Notes under the pieces: model-generated
What the model was told of the DNA's origin: nothing
What the model saw: the letters and a program-made list of their open reading frames with translations, nothing else
The model's database searches: none
Made by a program: the position numbers and the translations under genes
Part shown: positions 10,900 to 19,759 of the stretch, one piece after another
Position numbering within the stretch: the stretch's first letter is position 1
Layout: every line of letters starts with the position of its first letter
NCBI GenBank assembly: GCA_019113605.1
Contig: DXHF01000386.1
Location: forward strand, 1 to 48,629
Direction: 5' to 3'
DNA: 48,629 nt
From: Candidatus Paenibacillus intestinavium
Lineage (GTDB): Bacteria > Bacillota > Bacilli > Paenibacillales > Paenibacillaceae

Positions 10900-10937
10900 C
10901 TCTTCGTACTATTCAACCTTATGAAAAGTACGAAGAG
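10900..10937. other. Intercistronic hairpin without T-tail
   Basis: ctcttcgtact (10900-10910) perfectly complementary to agtacgaagag (10927-10937). Confidence 0.6.
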
Positions 10938-10964
10938 ACATGAATAGTTGGAGGGGGAAATTGG

Positions 10965-13508
10965 ATGAGCGTTATTCCAAAATTATGGGAAGTGTATAAG
11001 TCCTATTTTGATATTGGTGCAGCAGTAAACCTTGAGACTATTAAAGGTTCAGAAAAACTACTAGCTACACATTTTAATAGCATTACAGCAGAGAATGATA
11101 TGAAATTTGTTAGTGTTCATCCTGAAGAAAATAGTTATACATTTGAAGCGGGAGACGAATTACTAGCTTTTGCGAAGCAGCATGGTATGAAGATGAGAGG
11201 CCACACTTTAGTATGGCATAATCAGATGACGGATTGGATTTTTGAGGGTGAAAATGGTGAACCAGCATCTCGTGAATTATTGCTATCCCGTATGAAAGCT
11301 CATATCGATACCGTTGTTGGTAGATATAAAGGAAGCATCTATGCTTGGGATGTTGTGAACGAGGTCATTGAGGATAAGAGTGACATATGGCTGCGTGATT
11401 CGCGTTGGCTACAAATTATCGGTGAAGATTTTATCGAGCATGCCTTCCGTTATGCACATGAGGCTGATCCGGATGCGCTGTTATTCTACAATGACTACAA
11501 TGAATGCAACCCAGAGAAGCGGGACAAAATTATTAAGCTTGTGAAGTCACTACAAGATCGTGGCGTACCTATTCATGGTATTGGATTGCAAGGGCATTGG
11601 AATCTTTCAGGGCCAAGTATTGCAGACATTCGCGAAGCGATTGAGAAGTATGCAGCTCTAGGGCTACAACTACAATTTACTGAGCTTGATATATCTGTCT
11701 TCGATTATGAAGATCGTCGGACAGATCTTACTTCGCCAACAGCAGAAATGCTAGCGAAGCAAGCAGAACGCTATAAAGAAATTTTTGATTTATTCCGTGA
11801 ATATAAAGATGTTATTACAGCTGTAACATTCTGGGGTGCAGCCGAGGATTACACTTGGCTTGATGACTTTCCCGTCAAAGGTCGTAAAAACTGGCCATTT
11901 GTATTTGATGAAAAGCATGAGCCAAAAGATTCTTTCTGGCGCTTAGTCGATCATGAGCTGACTAGATCAATACAATATACGAATCCAGTACTTCCAGGAT
12001 TTTATCCCGATCCAAGTGCGATTCGCGTTGGCGAGGATTATTATATGGTAACCAGTACATTCGAATATTTCCCTGGAGTGCCGATTTTCCATAGTAAAGA
12101 TCTTGTCAACTGGAAGCAAATCGGCCATGTATTGACGAGGGAGAGCCAAGTCAATCTACTTGCACGTAATAGCTCGGAAGGAATATATGCTCCTGTACTT
12201 CGATATGATAACGGCTTGTTCTATATGATTACAACGGATGTATACGGCATCGGTAATTTCTATGTTACAGCGGCTGATCCAGCAGGACCATGGAGTGACC
12301 CGATAAAAATTCCTTACGGAAATATTGATCCATCGTTGTTCTTCGACGATGATGGAAAAGTATATGTATCTGTGCAAGCGGGCTTCGGAGAAACCTCTCA
12401 TATTATACAGTATGAGATTGATCGTACAACAGGTGAGGCATTATCGGAGCCAGTTGTTGTATTTGAAGGCGATGAAGGTCCTTGGGTTGAAGGCCCACAT
12501 TTATACAAAATTAATGGCATGTACTATATGATGACGGCATCCGGCGGTACCGGCCCAATGCATCGTGAAATTATTGGACGGAGCAATCATCCGTACGGTC
12601 CATTTGAAATGCTAGAGCATCCGATACTTACACATAATGCAATCAAAGAACATCCTATCCAGTATACAGGTCATGTAGAGTTACTTGATGATATTGACGG
12701 CAACTGGTGGGCGTTATTTCTAGCGGTTCGTTTGCGTAATGATCGTGGTAGTGTGTTAGGTCGTGAAACATATCTTGCGCCTGTGACATGGGTAGATGGC
12801 TGGCCGATGATCGATAATAATGAAGGTCATGTAGGACTTGATATGTCGGTGATAGTTCCGACACTTCAGCCTCGTGAGGATGTAGTCATGCAAGTCGCGC
12901 CAGAAAAAATTGTAACGACATTTTCGGCACAGCAGCCGTTAAATATGGATTGGATTTATACGAGAGTATTGCCTGTTGAAGCTTCAGTTTCATTGTCTAG
13001 CAACGATGGATACTTAACATTAGTAGGTAATGAGTATAGCTTGAAGGATGGCCAAAATAATTTATTCGTATGCCGTCGTCAGCTTCATCATGCGATGCGT
13101 ATTGAAACGTATATGGAGTTTGCCCCTATAGTTGATGGGGAACATGCAGGTATTGCTGCACGACTAAGTGACAATACGTTTTATGCTATCGGCGTAAGTC
13201 AGCAGGAGGGACAATTCGGAATTGCTGCAATTACGATGAAGAATAAGCAGGAGGAAGCTAGCTTCCTGGCTGTTACGAAGCAAACAGGTGTATGGTTAGC
13301 CATTACCTCTACAGAACAGCAATATGAGCTACAATATTCACTCGATCGTGAGCAATGGCATTCGATTACTAGTGAGGATGCTAGTCATATTTCACCAGAT
13401 TCAGACGGTTCATTTACTGGTGTATGTATAGGGATGTTTGCTAACGGAACAAAGCAGGCTACAGCAGCCCCAGCGAAGTTCGAATATTTCCAATATGAAA
13501 CACGATAA
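10965..13508 (+). CDS. Bifunctional intracellular GH10 endo-xylanase / GH43 beta-xylosidase fusion
   Basis: N-terminal GH10 (WDVVNEVI acid/base, LQFTELDIS nucleophile) followed after ~10 residues by GH43 (NPVLPGFYPDPS, IDPSLFFDDDGK, WVEGPHLY) and a C-terminal beta-sandwich-like region; no signal peptide. Confidence 0.92.
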   Translation: MSVIPKLWEVYKSYFDIGAAVNLETIKGSEKLLATHFNSITAENDMKFVSVHPEENSYTFEAGDELLAFAKQHGMKMRGHTLVWHNQMTDWIFEGENGEPASRELLLSRMKAHIDTVVGRYKGSIYAWDVVNEVIEDKSDIWLRDSRWLQIIGEDFIEHAFRYAHEADPDALLFYNDYNECNPEKRDKIIKLVKSLQDRGVPIHGIGLQGHWNLSGPSIADIREAIEKYAALGLQLQFTELDISVFDYEDRRTDLTSPTAEMLAKQAERYKEIFDLFREYKDVITAVTFWGAAEDYTWLDDFPVKGRKNWPFVFDEKHEPKDSFWRLVDHELTRSIQYTNPVLPGFYPDPSAIRVGEDYYMVTSTFEYFPGVPIFHSKDLVNWKQIGHVLTRESQVNLLARNSSEGIYAPVLRYDNGLFYMITTDVYGIGNFYVTAADPAGPWSDPIKIPYGNIDPSLFFDDDGKVYVSVQAGFGETSHIIQYEIDRTTGEALSEPVVVFEGDEGPWVEGPHLYKINGMYYMMTASGGTGPMHREIIGRSNHPYGPFEMLEHPILTHNAIKEHPIQYTGHVELLDDIDGNWWALFLAVRLRNDRGSVLGRETYLAPVTWVDGWPMIDNNEGHVGLDMSVIVPTLQPREDVVMQVAPEKIVTTFSAQQPLNMDWIYTRVLPVEASVSLSSNDGYLTLVGNEYSLKDGQNNLFVCRRQLHHAMRIETYMEFAPIVDGEHAGIAARLSDNTFYAIGVSQQEGQFGIAAITMKNKQEEASFLAVTKQTGVWLAITSTEQQYELQYSLDREQWHSITSEDASHISPDSDGSFTGVCIGMFANGTKQATAAPAKFEYFQYETR

Positions 13509-13565
13509 CTCAATCGAAGCTGAGCAAGCTCCATGACCTTTTCTGACAATGGCTATATTAAAATT

Positions 13566-13620
13566 AATAAGCGTGATATATTCTGTTCATACAATGGAAT
13601 ATATTACGCTTATTTTTTTG
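13566..13620 (+). terminator. Rho-independent terminator
   Basis: aataagcgtgatatattc (13566-13583) / gaatatattacgcttatt (13597-13614) then T-run. Confidence 0.85.
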
Positions 13621-13673
13621 TTGTAAAATTTAACGGTTAAAGTTGGAAAAACAGATAATTTCACAGCACTTTT

Positions 13674-15476
13674 ATGGAGAAGGTGATAGTCAATATGAAC
13701 ATTGGAAAATATATGAACACAACAATTAACTTTATATTACAGCCGATTCGCAAAAGTATTCGGACTCGCCTTATTGTCACGATGGTATTTATAGCGATTA
13801 TACCGACGCTTGCAGTGACGCTATTAGCGATGGATAATTCACGTCGTTCCATGGAAACGGAAGTTGTTAATACAAACCTATCCAATCTAAAGTGGACAGG
13901 GATTTATTTGGATCAACAATTTGAGCAATTAAGTAATCTCATGTATTCGGTGCTCATTAACCCTGATATGATGGATTATCTTGGGGATCAAGAACAGAAA
14001 AGTGTGGCAGAACAGTATACTGAGCAAAAAAATATTGATAATCTATTAACCAGTTCCTATTACTCGGCGAAAAACCATATGGTCGGTGTTGAAGTATATG
14101 TGCAATCAAAGCAACGGATTTTCACAATTAATTCTTCTGGTAGTCATATGGCAATCACCCCCGATAAGCCCTATTACTTTAATATGCTTGCTAATATGAA
14201 TAAGGATCTAATATTAAGTAATGACCTGAGTGATCCTGATAAATTCCGCATGACGCGGAGTATTAATCGGTTTGAAGATCGGGAAAGGTTAGGCTATATC
14301 TCGTTCGATATTCGTTGGAGTATGTTCGATCAAACATTAGATCTTATGAATAAAGGAGCACAACATACGATCGTATTGATTGATGGGGAAGGCAATAAGC
14401 TATATCAGCCAGCAGGTCTAGAAATGTCAGAGGCAACATGGGCGAATGTTAAAGATCTGAGGGGTGGCCCAGCAGTTATTCGTACGGACAATGAATTTAT
14501 TTTTTATAATACGAATGAATTAATTGACTTGACGTTAATTAAAGTGATTCCGAAGCATGTAGTTAATCAAAGTGCTACGAAGACGATGCAATATGGTATT
14601 ATCATTGGATTATTATCGGTTATTTCTACGATAATTGCTGCTGTTTTTTTAGGTTGGAAAATTTCATATCCGATTGTACATTTAGCTAGATCAATTCGCG
14701 GGTTGAATTTTATGCGGAAAATGGAAGCACCTGATCGCAGACGAATTGATGAAATAGGTATGTTGGAAAATAAACTATATAATTTGCAAAGTAGAATTCA
14801 AGAGCATATTAAAACAGAATTCAGTATGAATTTGGATAAAAAGTCAGCTGAACTTAAAGCGCTTCAAGCTCAAATTAATCCGCATTTTCTACAAAATACG
14901 CTGCAAATGATTGGCAGCATGATCTACACAAGTACACCGCAAGAAAGCTATGCTGTTATACGCTCATTAAGTGAAATGTTCCGCTATGTAATTCGAGAGC
15001 CTGACATGTTAGCGACTCTATCTGCTGAAATGGCGCATTTGAATCATTATATGCATATTCAACAGCAACGTTTCAAAGAAAAATTACAGTATACAGTTGA
15101 AATAGATAACGCGCTGGAGCATGTGCTTATTCCGAAATTAACGTTACAACCGATTGTAGAAAATGCATTTTTCCATGGCTTAGAAAATAAGACAGGAGCG
15201 TGGTCGGTTCATATTCGTATGGAAGCGCATGGGGACGAAGTGTGGATTATAGTAAAGGATAATGGTGTGGGCATAAAGGCGGAAACATTACAATTGCTAG
15301 AGCAAAGGCTACAATCTGAGCGAGATCTTTGGTCAATTGGAAACCGGATAGGCTTATCTAATATTGTTTCCAGAATAAAAATGCGATTTGGTGACTCCTA
15401 TGGCATAGACATTGCTAGTGATGAGTTTATCGGAACTAGTGTTACAGTTAGAATTCCAATAGAGAATGGAGATTGA
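13674..15476 (+). CDS. Sensor histidine kinase, YesM-like
   Basis: QAQINPHFLQNTLQMIG H-box; PIVENAFFHGLE, VKDNGVGI HATPase; alternative start at 13695. Confidence 0.92.
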   Translation: MEKVIVNMNIGKYMNTTINFILQPIRKSIRTRLIVTMVFIAIIPTLAVTLLAMDNSRRSMETEVVNTNLSNLKWTGIYLDQQFEQLSNLMYSVLINPDMMDYLGDQEQKSVAEQYTEQKNIDNLLTSSYYSAKNHMVGVEVYVQSKQRIFTINSSGSHMAITPDKPYYFNMLANMNKDLILSNDLSDPDKFRMTRSINRFEDRERLGYISFDIRWSMFDQTLDLMNKGAQHTIVLIDGEGNKLYQPAGLEMSEATWANVKDLRGGPAVIRTDNEFIFYNTNELIDLTLIKVIPKHVVNQSATKTMQYGIIIGLLSVISTIIAAVFLGWKISYPIVHLARSIRGLNFMRKMEAPDRRRIDEIGMLENKLYNLQSRIQEHIKTEFSMNLDKKSAELKALQAQINPHFLQNTLQMIGSMIYTSTPQESYAVIRSLSEMFRYVIREPDMLATLSAEMAHLNHYMHIQQQRFKEKLQYTVEIDNALEHVLIPKLTLQPIVENAFFHGLENKTGAWSVHIRMEAHGDEVWIIVKDNGVGIKAETLQLLEQRLQSERDLWSIGNRIGLSNIVSRIKMRFGDSYGIDIASDEFIGTSVTVRIPIENGD

Positions 15477-15482
15477 TTGATA

Positions 15483-16532
15483 ATGATTAAAGTTATTATT
15501 GTTGACGATGAGCGATGGAATCGTGATCTTATTCGCGCCTTCGGTCAATGGGAGCAACTGGGACTGGAAATTGTAGGTGAAGCGAACAATGGCGAGGAAG
15601 CGATTAATCTTATGGAGCAATTCGAGCCGCATATTGTTATTACCGATATGAAGATGCCAGGGGTAACGGGTACTCAGCTTATGCAATATATTTCAGCGCA
15701 TTATCCCAATGTGTTGACGATTGTTATTAGTGGATATGATGATTTTGAATACGCTAGACAGGCTATTAAATATAGTGCGGTTGAATATTTATTGAAGCCG
15801 ATTGATGCTATGGAGCTCAACGATGTACTAGAGCGCTGTAAGGAAAATATTGTAGAACTTAGCATGATCAACTTAAATCCGATCCTTGATATTGAATTAT
15901 CCTATACCTTTCATTCGTACGAAAAGCAGATCACTACTATTTTTGAACAATTAGATCAAGGACAATTGGACAAGCTATTTCAGCAAGTAGCCGTAGATTT
16001 TGAACAAATTAATAATGAAAATGTGTATGACAAATTATTAGAGCAATGGATTGTCATATTACATCAATTGATCAATGATTTCTCTATCCAATTAGAACTA
16101 GTCAACGCTCAGGTTATTCCTGCAACGATGAATGAACTATTGCACGATGTGCACCAACAATATACAACTGCTTTGCAAGCGTTAATTATACAAAGAAAAT
16201 ATAAAAACAAGCTACCGATCCAAGAAGTGAAAAAGTATATTACGACACATGCCAATAATAATATTACACTCGAAGAGATTGCTAGCAGGTTTTATGTAAG
16301 TAAGGAATATTTGAGCAAAATATTTAAACAAGAGTATGGTGTTAACATTACTGATTATATTGTTCAGCTGCGGATGGAGTTGGCGCATTACCATCTAACT
16401 GAAAGCGCTCAGTCGATTAAAGAGATCGCGGAATTAGTAGGCTACGAGGATGTATCTTATTTCTATCGTGTTTTTCGTAAACATTTTGGAATTGCACCAG
16501 GGGAGATGAGAAAGTCCACTGGTTTAAAATAG
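15483..16532 (+). CDS. Response regulator, REC + AraC HTH (YesN-like)
   Basis: MIKVIIVDDERWNRD, PHIVITDMKMPG, C-terminal AraC HTH. Confidence 0.92.
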   Translation: MIKVIIVDDERWNRDLIRAFGQWEQLGLEIVGEANNGEEAINLMEQFEPHIVITDMKMPGVTGTQLMQYISAHYPNVLTIVISGYDDFEYARQAIKYSAVEYLLKPIDAMELNDVLERCKENIVELSMINLNPILDIELSYTFHSYEKQITTIFEQLDQGQLDKLFQQVAVDFEQINNENVYDKLLEQWIVILHQLINDFSIQLELVNAQVIPATMNELLHDVHQQYTTALQALIIQRKYKNKLPIQEVKKYITTHANNNITLEEIASRFYVSKEYLSKIFKQEYGVNITDYIVQLRMELAHYHLTESAQSIKEIAELVGYEDVSYFYRVFRKHFGIAPGEMRKSTGLK

Positions 16533-16561
16533 TCCAATAGTTTTGTACCGTGTAGTCCAAT
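16530..16561. promoter_or_regulatory. Direct repeat tagtccaat x2 (candidate operator)
   Basis: tagtccaat at 16530-16538 and 16553-16561, just upstream of a TATAAT box. Confidence 0.35.
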
Positions 16562-16582
16562 TTCAAAGAGAGAGGACTACAA

Positions 16583-16601
16583 TATAATGAAAGCGTAATC
16601 A
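16583..16601 (+). promoter_or_regulatory. Putative -10 box (TATAAT) overlapping a cre-like site (TGAAAGCGTAATCA)
   Basis: TATAAT 16583-16588; 16588-16601 matches cre consensus TGWNANCGNTNWCA at all but one position. Confidence 0.5.
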
Positions 16602-16624
16602 CAAAACATTGGGAGGTCAAATCA

Positions 16625-17929
16625 ATGAGAAAAATATTTAGCAGTTTAATGGTTGTTATTTTACTGACTACAGTATTAGCGGCATGCGGAGGCAATAGTG
16701 CAGGGACGAATACAGAAAATACTCCAGGCACAGGCAACGGTAATAAGCTGGAAGGCAAAAGTGTTACATTGAAAGTATTTATTGCACAGCCACGCTTTAA
16801 GGAACAATATGATAAATTAGCGGAGGCCTTTACTGAGAAGGTGAAAGTTGAAAAAAATATTGATCTTACTATACAACTAGAGTTACCGAATTCAGATAGT
16901 GCACCACAAATTTTGAAAACACGTCTAGCATCCAATGATGCACCTGATGTATTTTCACTACATGCAATTAATGAAATTCCATCGTTCTATAAAGCAGGCT
17001 ACTTGGAGGATTTATCAGATCAACCATTTGTAGCAACGTTAATGGACAATATTAAATCAGCAGTTACTTCTGATGATGGGAAAGTCGTTGCTCTACCTCT
17101 AGAAACATTATCATGGGGATATTTATACAATAAAGATATTTTCGCAGAGCATAACTTAGAAGTCCCAACAACGTTAACAGAAATGAAAGCGGTTGTAGAT
17201 ACGTTGAATGCTGCTAATGTTAAACCATTTCTACTATCTTACAAAGAAGCTTGGATTCCTCAGCTATTACTTCCATTGTCTGTTGGTGCATTAATTGAAG
17301 CAGGTAATAGTGATTTTATTGCACGAATGAATAATAATGAAGGTTCATTCTCGGAAATGTCCGAAATGTTCAATATCTTTGATCTTATTAATGCGAACGG
17401 TACGGATCGTGCATTAGAGATTGGTGGCGATGATGGTGCGGCTAAGTTTGGTAACGGTGAGGCAGCAATGTGGCTACAAGGACCTTGGTTTGCAGAAACG
17501 ATCTTGAAGTCCAATGAGAATATGAACTTTGGTGTTGCTCCACTTCCAATCAATGATGATCCTAATACAACATTAATTAATCTTAGTGCTTCAACATCAT
17601 TAGCAGTTTCAAAAAGCAGTAAAAACAAAGAAGTAGCGATCGACTTTATTAATTTCATTATGAGTGAAGAGTACTCTAACGAGCTGTTCCAATCCTTAAT
17701 GTTCAACCCAACTTCGACGGTTCATACGTTTGAAAGCTTCCCTTGGGTAGATGATGCTACAGTATTTGTCAAAGAGGGTAAAGCTTATCAGGATCCTGCT
17801 ATCCCACAAGTTGTGAAGGATGAAGTAGGTAAAGGATTACAATCTTACTTTGCAGGTCAGCTTACAAAAGAGCAAGTCATAGATGCACTAGATAAAGCGT
17901 GGCAATCATTCAATAAAGTGAATAACTAA
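16625..17929 (+). CDS. ABC transporter sugar-binding lipoprotein (MalE/UgpB-type)
   Basis: Lipobox TTVLAACGGNS; SBP_bac_1-like sequence; ggaggtc RBS. Confidence 0.92.
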   Translation: MRKIFSSLMVVILLTTVLAACGGNSAGTNTENTPGTGNGNKLEGKSVTLKVFIAQPRFKEQYDKLAEAFTEKVKVEKNIDLTIQLELPNSDSAPQILKTRLASNDAPDVFSLHAINEIPSFYKAGYLEDLSDQPFVATLMDNIKSAVTSDDGKVVALPLETLSWGYLYNKDIFAEHNLEVPTTLTEMKAVVDTLNAANVKPFLLSYKEAWIPQLLLPLSVGALIEAGNSDFIARMNNNEGSFSEMSEMFNIFDLINANGTDRALEIGGDDGAAKFGNGEAAMWLQGPWFAETILKSNENMNFGVAPLPINDDPNTTLINLSASTSLAVSKSSKNKEVAIDFINFIMSEEYSNELFQSLMFNPTSTVHTFESFPWVDDATVFVKEGKAYQDPAIPQVVKDEVGKGLQSYFAGQLTKEQVIDALDKAWQSFNKVNN

Positions 17930-18013
17930 TGGGGTCGGGATGATAGTAGGGACATAATGCTGCCTATTATCATCCTTCCATTACACCAGATGGCAGGAGA
18001 AAGGAGCAGGCTA

Positions 18014-18898
18014 ATGCTACAGAAAAGCTCTAAGAAATATATTTCTTTATTGGCGTTTATAGCACCGGCTTTTATATTATATTTATGTTTCTTGCTCATT
18101 CCAACGATTAGTGGCTTATATTACAGCTTTACAAATTGGAATGGTCTGAATCCGACGTACAAATTTATCGGGCTAGAAAACTTTATTGAAATATTCAAAG
18201 AAGATCCTTACTTCATGGACTCCGTATGGTTTACATTGAAATATGTTGTGTGCATGGTAGTCTTTCAAAATGTTATTGCGTTATTGCTTGCTGTATTTAT
18301 TGAATCAAGAACAAGAAGTAAAGGCTTCTTCCGTACTATATTTTTCATGCCTAATATGATTAGTATTATTATAAGTGCATTCATGTGGACATTTATTTTT
18401 ACGCAAGTATTTCCGCAATTAGCTGAAAAAACGATATTAACTTTTTTAGGACAATCATGGATTGGCGATCCCAAATATTCCTTTATCGCTATTTTAATCG
18501 TTTCATTGTGGAACGGTGTTGGTTATATGATGATTATATATTTGGCTGGATTACAAGGTGTGCCTCAGCATTTGAAAGAGGCAGCTGTTATCGATGGAGC
18601 TAATGCTTTCCAGCAATTTAGAAACGTTACATTACCTATGATTACTCATGCCATTACCATTTGTTTATTTTTAACATTAAATAATGCATTTAAAGTATAT
18701 GAGGTTGTCTTCGGTTTAACTGGTGGCGGACCCGGTAGAAGTACTCAAGTGATTACGATGAACATATTTGAAGAGGCATTTTCCAACAACTTCAGATATG
18801 GTTATGCCAGCGCAAAGTCGGTTATTCTATTTATCCTTGTCTTAATATTCACTCTAATTCAGATTAGAATGACGAAGAAAAAGGAGGTAGAAGCATGA
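18014..18898 (+). CDS. ABC sugar transporter permease (MsmF/UgpA-type)
   Basis: EAAVIDGANAFQQFRNVTLPMI loop, GLTGGGPGRSTQVITM; the ORF opens at 17957 but 18014 has a better RBS (gagaaaggagc). Confidence 0.9.
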   Translation: MLQKSSKKYISLLAFIAPAFILYLCFLLIPTISGLYYSFTNWNGLNPTYKFIGLENFIEIFKEDPYFMDSVWFTLKYVVCMVVFQNVIALLLAVFIESRTRSKGFFRTIFFMPNMISIIISAFMWTFIFTQVFPQLAEKTILTFLGQSWIGDPKYSFIAILIVSLWNGVGYMMIIYLAGLQGVPQHLKEAAVIDGANAFQQFRNVTLPMITHAITICLFLTLNNAFKVYEVVFGLTGGGPGRSTQVITMNIFEEAFSNNFRYGYASAKSVILFILVLIFTLIQIRMTKKKEVEA

Positions 18899-19722
18899 GA
18901 ATAAAACAAATTAATTCATGGACCGTTAATATATTTTTATCATTAAGTGCAATTATTGCTATTTTTCCAATCTATATGGCTGTAATTAACTCGTTCAAAA
19001 CAGATGGAGAAATGTTCAAATCATTTATTTCGTTGCCAACAACATTACGGTTTTCCAATTATGTGGAAGCATTTGATCGTATTAATATGGTACAAAGCTC
19101 AATTAATTCTGCGATCGTTGCAGGTATAGGAATTATGGGCATCGTATTCTGTGCATCATTAGCAGGCTATAAATTATCTCGTACGAATAACAAATTAAGC
19201 AACTTTATCTTTATGTTGTTCATCGCTTCTATGCTTGTTCCTTTTCATTCGATTATGATTCCTTTAACAAGAATGGCGAAAGCATTACATGTGCAGGGCA
19301 GCATTTATGGTTTAGCAATTATTTATATTGGCTTAGGAGTTAATATGGCAGTATTCCTTTACCATGGCTTTGTAAAATCAATTCCACGGGAGCTAGAGGA
19401 AGCAGCAGAAATTGATGGTTGTAATGAGTTTCAAACGTTTTTCAAAATCATTTACCCATTATTGATTCCGATTACCGTTACAATTGGAATTTTAGACTTC
19501 CTCTGGATTTGGAATGATTTTTTACTTACATTAATTATGATTACAAATGCAGATCACAACACATTAATTCTTTCTACGAATGTACTATTTGGTGAATATA
19601 ACAAGGATTGGGCATTAATTCTTGCATCGCTAGTGTTAACGGCAGTGCCTGTTGTTGTGATGTATACATTCTTCCAACGTTATATTATGGAGGGCATTAC
19701 GGAAGGTGCAGTAAAAGGATAG
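18895..19722 (+). CDS. ABC sugar transporter permease (MsmG/UgpE-type)
   Basis: EEAAEIDGCNEFQTFFKIIYPLLIP loop; 4-bp overlap with previous gene. Confidence 0.92.
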   Translation: MRIKQINSWTVNIFLSLSAIIAIFPIYMAVINSFKTDGEMFKSFISLPTTLRFSNYVEAFDRINMVQSSINSAIVAGIGIMGIVFCASLAGYKLSRTNNKLSNFIFMLFIASMLVPFHSIMIPLTRMAKALHVQGSIYGLAIIYIGLGVNMAVFLYHGFVKSIPRELEEAAEIDGCNEFQTFFKIIYPLLIPITVTIGILDFLWIWNDFLLTLIMITNADHNTLILSTNVLFGEYNKDWALILASLVLTAVPVVVMYTFFQRYIMEGITEGAVKG

Positions 19723-19759
19723 CTTCTACTAATATGATCTTACAAAAGGGGATACAACG

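Noticed and set aside
16399-16412. Strong cre-like palindrome tgaaagcgctcagt inside the response-regulator gene
   Set aside because: Coding position, last two bases mismatch the consensus; no nearby promoter
16417-16935. Reverse-strand 172-aa ORF
   Set aside because: Antisense to a clear response regulator and SBP gene; low-complexity composition, no family resemblance
17260-17706. Reverse-strand 148-aa ORF
   Set aside because: Antisense to the SBP coding sequence; no recognisable motif
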